The translations under genes were made by a program, and so were the position numbers. Below are positions 59,915 through 64,000 of a stretch of 64,000 bases of DNA, in pieces. The stretch is taken from contig NZ_MSCV01000025.1 in assembly GCF_002005105.1 (NCBI RefSeq), positions 28,336 to 92,335 on the forward strand, read 5' to 3'. Position 1 is the stretch's first letter. Each line of letters begins with the position of its first letter. The notes under the pieces were generated by a model that saw nothing but the letters and a program-made list of their open reading frames with translations, was not told the origin of the DNA and did not search any database. Source of the stretch: Methylocaldum sp. 14B. Its GTDB lineage: Bacteria > Pseudomonadota > Gammaproteobacteria > Methylococcales > Methylococcaceae.

Positions 59915-60586
59915 TTATACCTCAGATGAAGCGACGCCTTTGGATTCGCTTTCTCCGGTTGAAAAAACCTCGCCCTTGAAAATCCACACTTTCACTCCGA
60001 TGACTCCGTAAGTTGTCTTCGCCTCGGCGAACCCATAGTCGATATCGGCACGAAAGGTGTGAAGAGGAACACGTCCCTCGCGGTACCACTCACTACGTGC
60101 AATTTCTGCGCCGTTCAGCCGCCCGCTTACGTTAATTTTCACTCCTTCGGCACCAAGCCGAAGAGTGTTGGTCACGGCGCGCTTCATCGCACGCCGGAAC
60201 ATGATTCGCTTTTCCAACTGCTGGGCAACGCCTTCCGCCACGAGTTGAGCGTCCAGTTCAGGTTTACGAATTTCCTCTACACTTACCTGAACGGGAATGC
60301 CCATCATCGATGACAACTCTCGACGCAAGGCATCGATATCCTCACCCTTCTTTCCAATGACTAGACCAGGTCTTGCCGTGTGGATGGTGATATGCGCATT
60401 GTTCGCCGGCCGGTTAATTTGGACACGGCTGATCGATGCGTGTCCAAGTTTCCTTTTTAGGAACTCCCGTACCTTCAAGTCGTTGAAGAGAAACGCCGAG
60501 TAGTCCTTGCTGGACGCGTACCAGCGAGAGGTCCAATCTTTGATGTAGCCGAGCCGTATCCCGGTCGGATGAACTTTCTGCCCCAT
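59915..60586 (-). CDS. rpsC: 30S ribosomal protein S3
   Basis: S3 forms the mRNA entry with S4 and S5. The protein has 223 residues: a KH domain around [24 protein letters not shown] and a C-domain with VNVS-like [18 protein letters not shown]. The start is [14 protein letters not shown]. Confidence 0.98.
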   Translation of the reverse strand: MGQKVHPTGIRLGYIKDWTSRWYASSKDYSAFLFNDLKVREFLKRKLGHASISRVQINRPANNAHITIHTARPGLVIGKKGEDIDALRRELSSMMGIPVQVSVEEIRKPELDAQLVAEGVAQQLEKRIMFRRAMKRAVTNTLRLGAEGVKINVSGRLNGAEIARSEWYREGRVPLHTFRADIDYGFAEAKTTYGVIGVKVWIFKGEVFSTGESESKGVASSEV

Positions 60587-60595
60587 AAATATCCT

Positions 60596-60931
60596 TTATC
60601 GATGCTCTGAGACGTGAATCGTTATATGACATGTACGCTTGAGGACACGATTAGCACGCCCCTTGGCACGTGGCGACATGCGCTTCAGCGTAGGGCCCTC
60701 GGCCACTTCGATCACACTGACTAACAACTCGTCCACGTCGGCGCCGTCGTTGTGCTCGGCGTTCGCTATCGCAGATTCCAGCACTTTCTTTAAAATTCGC
60801 GCAGATTTCTTCGTGCTATAGCTGAGTAAATCGATCGCCTTGTCGACCCTCAGTCCCCGAATTTGATCGGCCACCAACCTGCACTTTTGAGCAGATACGC
60901 GCGTATTGTTTAGCTTCGCTACCGTTGCCAT
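60596..60931 (-). CDS. rplV: 50S ribosomal protein L22
   Basis: L22 lines the exit tunnel and its beta-hairpin meets macrolides. It has 111 residues; [21 protein letters not shown] and [20 protein letters not shown] are typical. Confidence 0.98.
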   Translation of the reverse strand: MATVAKLNNTRVSAQKCRLVADQIRGLRVDKAIDLLSYSTKKSARILKKVLESAIANAEHNDGADVDELLVSVIEVAEGPTLKRMSPRAKGRANRVLKRTCHITIHVSEHR

Positions 60932-60947
60932 GTTTCACCGCCTCCAA

Positions 60948-61220
60948 TCACTTTGTCTTCTTGTCGGCTTGATGGCCTTTGTACGTTCGAGTCGGGGCAA
61001 ACTCTCCAAGCTTGTGCCCCACCATGTTGTCGGTCACGAGCACTGGAACGTGTTGGCGGCCATTGTGTACCGCCAAGGTGTATCCGATCATCTCAGGGAT
61101 GATCATCGAACGGCGAGACCAAGTCTTTATGGGCTTTTTCGCCCCAGACTGCCCCATGTCCGCTACCTTTTTAAGTAGGTGATAATCGACAAACGGTCCC
61201 TTCTTAATCGAACGTGGCAC
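60948..61220 (-). CDS. rpsS: 30S ribosomal protein S19
   Basis: S19 works with S13 in the 30S head. It has 90 residues; [19 protein letters not shown] and [19 protein letters not shown] are the family marks. Confidence 0.98.
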   Translation of the reverse strand: MPRSIKKGPFVDYHLLKKVADMGQSGAKKPIKTWSRRSMIIPEMIGYTLAVHNGRQHVPVLVTDNMVGHKLGEFAPTRTYKGHQADKKTK

Positions 61221-61238
61221 GTCTTCTACCTCTCATAT

Positions 61239-62066
61239 CTATTTTTGCTTACGACCCCGCACGATCATGGCGTCGGTGCGTTTGTTGTTTCGCGTCTTAT
61301 ACCCTTTGGTTGGCGCACCCCATGGAGATACCGGGTGTCTGCCACCAGAAGTTCTACCTTCACCACCGCCGTGCGGGTGGTCGACGGGATTCATCGCCAC
61401 GCCGCGCACGGTAGGCCGAATACCGCGCCATCGGGTAGCTCCAGCCTTACCTAAAGAAATCAAGTTATGTTCGTGATTTGAAACTTCACCGATCACGGCT
61501 TTGCATTCGGCAAGCACCTTGCGCATCTCGCTCGACCGCAGGCGGATAGTTGCGTACGCACCCTCTTTTGCAACGAGTTGCGCGGACGCACCTCCGCTAC
61601 GTGCTAGCTGAGCACCTTTTCCCGGCTTGAGCTCGATGCAGTGAATCAGCGTACCAATGGGGATGTTTCTAATCGGTAAACAGTTGCCAGGGCGTATGGG
61701 CGCATACTCCGATGAGACAACCTCGGCCCCGACGGTCACCCCTTTGGGCGCAATGACGTATCGCCGCTCGCCATCTTTGTAAACCACGAGCGCGATATGA
61801 GCCGTTCTATTCGGATCGTACTCTATACGCTCAACTCGGCCGGGTATCTCCAGCTTGTCCCGTTTAAAGTCGATCACACGATAAAACTTTTTGTGGCCGC
61901 CGCCTTTATGACGCGTCGTCACTCGGCCTTGATTGTTTCGACCGGAATTTCTCGTCTTTTTTTCGACGAGACCTGCATAAGGCTTCCCCTTGTGAAGACC
62001 TTCTGTCCGTACTCGAACCACAAACCGTGAACCGGCCGAGGTGGGTTTCGATTTAATTAGCGCCAT
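61239..62066 (-). CDS. rplB: 50S ribosomal protein L2
   Basis: L2 is a core 50S protein required for subunit joining and peptidyl transfer. The ATG at 62066 ([19 protein letters not shown]) gives 275 residues; the frame extends five codons further. The conserved histidine region [20 protein letters not shown] is present. Confidence 0.98.
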   Translation of the reverse strand: MALIKSKPTSAGSRFVVRVRTEGLHKGKPYAGLVEKKTRNSGRNNQGRVTTRHKGGGHKKFYRVIDFKRDKLEIPGRVERIEYDPNRTAHIALVVYKDGERRYVIAPKGVTVGAEVVSSEYAPIRPGNCLPIRNIPIGTLIHCIELKPGKGAQLARSGGASAQLVAKEGAYATIRLRSSEMRKVLAECKAVIGEVSNHEHNLISLGKAGATRWRGIRPTVRGVAMNPVDHPHGGGEGRTSGGRHPVSPWGAPTKGYKTRNNKRTDAMIVRGRKQK

Positions 62067-62112
62067 CTGAAATTCCCGCAATTATTTACTGTTCTATGTT
62101 CTCGCGTTTTTC

Positions 62113-62406
62113 CTACGCTACGGACAGATCGATATCGAATCCCGGCTTCAGTTTCACGTACGCTTTTTTCCAGTCGGAACGTTTACCTATAAACCGCCCG
62201 GATCGCTTAACTTTTCCGCCCACATTCAGGACATGAACCGAGGCCACCTTAACATTGAACATGAGTTCAACGGCCTCTTTAATCTGAGGTTTACTCGCGG
62301 TCCGTTTTACACGAAAAGCAACCTGACCTACTTTTTCAGCGGCCGCAGTGCTCTTTTCCGAAATAATTGGCGCCTCGATGACGCTCATTAGTTCCAGCTG
62401 TCTCAT
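62113..62406 (-). CDS. rplW: 50S ribosomal protein L23
   Basis: L23 is the trigger-factor and SRP docking site at the tunnel exit. It has 97 residues; [20 protein letters not shown] and the [14 protein letters not shown] tail are typical. It overlaps the rplD stop by four bases. Confidence 0.97.
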   Translation of the reverse strand: MRQLELMSVIEAPIISEKSTAAAEKVGQVAFRVKRTASKPQIKEAVELMFNVKVASVHVLNVGGKVKRSGRFIGKRSDWKKAYVKLKPGFDIDLSVA

Positions 62407-63017
62407 GCTAGGCCGACCTCAAGTTGCTTTGCTGCTTGTGACGTCAAAATCACTTTCTCGCTATGTACGAGGGCCACCGGATTCACGGAGCTGGCAGTGC
62501 ACACCAACACGTCTTGGAGATTCCGCGCAGCCAAGAACAAGTTTTCATCAAGCGCATCGGTAACAACCAACCCTCGCTTAAATCCGAGACCTTGAAGCTT
62601 CTGAAGAAACTCCTTTGTTTTAGGAGCCGAAGGATGAATATCATCGCTGATATACAACCGCCCTTGACGCAACAGCTCGGACAGAATCGACCGCATAGCA
62701 GCCCGGTACATCTTCTTGTTCAGTTTCTGTTCATAGGACCGGGGACGCGCTGCGAATGTAACACCGCCCGTACGCCAGAGAGGGCTTCGAGTTGTACCGG
62801 CACGAGCACGACCACTGCCTTTTTGTCGCCACGGCTTCGCACCGCCGCCGCTAACTTCTGAGCGCGTCTTTTGCGCTTTTGTACCGGATCGAGCTCCAGC
62901 GAAATACGCAACTACTAGCTGGTGAACAAGAGAATCATTGTAATCCCGCCCAAACACTGCCTCGGAGACTTCGAGCGGCGTGCCGCCATCGACAGCCGAT
63001 GGAATCTGCAACCCCAT
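62403..63017 (-). CDS. rplD: 50S ribosomal protein L4
   Basis: L4 contributes to the exit tunnel and, in E. coli, regulates its own S10 operon. It has 204 residues; [20 protein letters not shown] and [20 protein letters not shown] (about 45-85) form the tunnel loop. Confidence 0.98.
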   Translation of the reverse strand: MGLQIPSAVDGGTPLEVSEAVFGRDYNDSLVHQLVVAYFAGARSGTKAQKTRSEVSGGGAKPWRQKGSGRARAGTTRSPLWRTGGVTFAARPRSYEQKLNKKMYRAAMRSILSELLRQGRLYISDDIHPSAPKTKEFLQKLQGLGFKRGLVVTDALDENLFLAARNLQDVLVCTASSVNPVALVHSEKVILTSQAAKQLEVGLA

Positions 63018-63027
63018 ATTACCCTCT

Positions 63028-63666
63028 TTACTTCTTAACAGCCGGCTTAATTAAGACCTCGGCACCTTTCGCGCCTGGCACAGCCCCCTTGATCAGAAGC
63101 AACGAGCGCTCCTTATCAACCGCGCACACCTTCAAACTTTGCACGGTGGTCGTGACACTACCAAGGTGTCCGGCCATTCGTTTGCCTTTAAAAACGCGAC
63201 CAGGCGTTTGGTTCTGACCGATAGAACCCGGCGCACGATGCGATAACGAGTTTCCGTGCGTAGCATCCTGGGTTCTGAAGTTGTGACGCTTAACCACACC
63301 CGCAAAACCTTTACCGATACTCGTACCCTGAACATCGACGCATTGCCCTTCCTGGAAAATGTCTACGCCCACCTCGGAGCCCACCGAGTATTGACCCGCA
63401 TCGCCCTCTTCTACACGAAATTCCCATAAACCGCGCCCAGCCTCGACACCCGCCTTAGCGTAGTGCCCGGCCTCCGGCCTGGACAAACGGGACCTCTTCT
63501 TAACCCCAGCGGTCACCTGAATCGCCCGGTAACCGTCTGTATCCAATGCCTTGACCTGCACGACGCGATTCGGCTCCACATGGATTACGGAAACCGGCAC
63601 TGCGGAGCCGTCTTCGGCATAAATACGGGTCATGCCGCACTTCCGCCCAACCAAACCTAACGCCAT
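63028..63666 (-). CDS. rplC: 50S ribosomal protein L3
   Basis: L3 nucleates 50S assembly and reaches the peptidyl-transferase centre. It has 212 residues; [25 protein letters not shown] begins it, and [22 protein letters not shown] carries the methylated glutamine site in most relatives. Confidence 0.98.
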   Translation of the reverse strand: MALGLVGRKCGMTRIYAEDGSAVPVSVIHVEPNRVVQVKALDTDGYRAIQVTAGVKKRSRLSRPEAGHYAKAGVEAGRGLWEFRVEEGDAGQYSVGSEVGVDIFQEGQCVDVQGTSIGKGFAGVVKRHNFRTQDATHGNSLSHRAPGSIGQNQTPGRVFKGKRMAGHLGSVTTTVQSLKVCAVDKERSLLLIKGAVPGAKGAEVLIKPAVKK

Positions 63667-63684
63667 CGATCGCTCCTAAATACG

Positions 63685-63996
63685 TCAATTCAACTTTATT
63701 TGTACGTCTACGCCGGCAGCAAGGTCGAGCTTCATCAAAGCGTCAACCGTTTTATCCGTCGGCTCAACGATGTCCATCAAACGCTTATGGGTCCTCAGTT
63801 CGTATTGGTCGCGCGCGTCTTTATTGACGTGTGGCGAGATGAGAACGGTGTAGCGCTCTTTTTTGGTCGGCAAGGGGATCGGTCCCAAAACCTGGGCACC
63901 GGTTCGCTTGGCCGTTTCAACGATTTCGCTGGCAGACTGATCGATCAGTCGATGATCAAACGCCTTCAGACGGATCCTGATTCGCTGTTTTTGCAC
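63685..63996 (-). CDS. rpsJ: 30S ribosomal protein S10 (NusE)
   Basis: S10 is in the 30S head and also acts as NusE in antitermination. It has 103 residues, beginning [19 protein letters not shown] at a GTG codon (63994-63996). It is the first gene of the S10 operon; its promoter lies outside the window, beyond 64000. Confidence 0.98.
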   Translation of the reverse strand: MQKQRIRIRLKAFDHRLIDQSASEIVETAKRTGAQVLGPIPLPTKKERYTVLISPHVNKDARDQYELRTHKRLMDIVEPTDKTVDALMKLDLAAGVDVQIKLN

Positions 63997-64000
63997 AGAA

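Noticed and set aside
1..64000. CRISPR arrays, insertion sequences, rRNA operons and defence islands
   Set aside because: No regularly spaced direct repeats, transposase-like frames, rRNA signatures or defence genes were seen in reading the window.

Overview
The window is a chromosomal segment of a gammaproteobacterium and is almost entirely core genes. The evidence is the gene order: rpsP-rimM-trmD-rplS; cinA-recA-recX-alaS-lysC-csrA-tRNA-Ser; rpsB-tsf-pyrH-frr-uppS-cdsA-dxr-rseP; and an uninterrupted S10-spc-alpha ribosomal array. A type I methanotroph or a relative (Methylococcales-like) would fit the succinylase lysine genes, alanine dehydrogenase, glucokinase and the gnnAB lipid A insertion. 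That placement is an inference; no methane-oxidation marker lies in the window. There is no insertion sequence, prophage, integron or CRISPR array.

Layout. Positions 1-6.2 kb: the end of an EAL-CBS-GGDEF cyclic-di-GMP protein, then, on the minus strand, xerD-lpxA-gnnA-gnnB-lpxB, a lipid A locus with the two GlcNAc3N-forming genes between lpxA and lpxB. 6.3-8.3 kb: ribosome/tRNA-modification operon. 8.5-15.4 kb: tRNA-Ser(GCU), csrA, lysC, alaS, recX, recA, thpR and pncC; mutS is divergent (15.5-18.1 kb). 18.1-26.5 kb: dsbC, rseP, dxr, cdsA, uppS, frr, pyrH, tsf, rpsB (envelope, isoprenoid and translation). 26.7-30.6 kb: map, glnD and an acidic DUF6763-type protein. 30.7-36.6 kb, the least ordinary part: alanine dehydrogenase, two paralogous four-cysteine mini-proteins, glk-DUF411-yjbQ, a noncoding block of five consecutive hairpins, and a tungstate/molybdate-type ABC pair without its binding protein. 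36.8-41.2 kb: proS, dapC, dapD and a small exported protein. 41.3-46.4 kb: an orphan AMP-dependent ligase, then DUF3015, DUF4105 and a lipoprotein alpha/beta-hydrolase. 46.4-50.3 kb: a SAM hydroxide adenosyltransferase, tatABC, panD and folP. 50.5-64 kb: rplQ through rpsJ, all on the minus strand.

How it fits together. Most genes serve translation, DNA repair and recombination, and envelope building. Lipid A genes (lpxA, gnnA, gnnB, lpxB), undecaprenyl phosphate and phospholipid precursors (dxr, uppS, cdsA) and export systems (SecY, TatABC, RseP, DsbC) dominate the non-ribosomal part. lysC, dapC and dapD feed diaminopimelate for peptidoglycan and lysine. The points most worth following up are the gnnAB insertion, the five-hairpin array at 34.73-34.87 kb, the paired C-x8-C-x4-C-x5-C proteins and the DUF3015-DUF4105 envelope module. 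No clearly new multi-gene system is visible.
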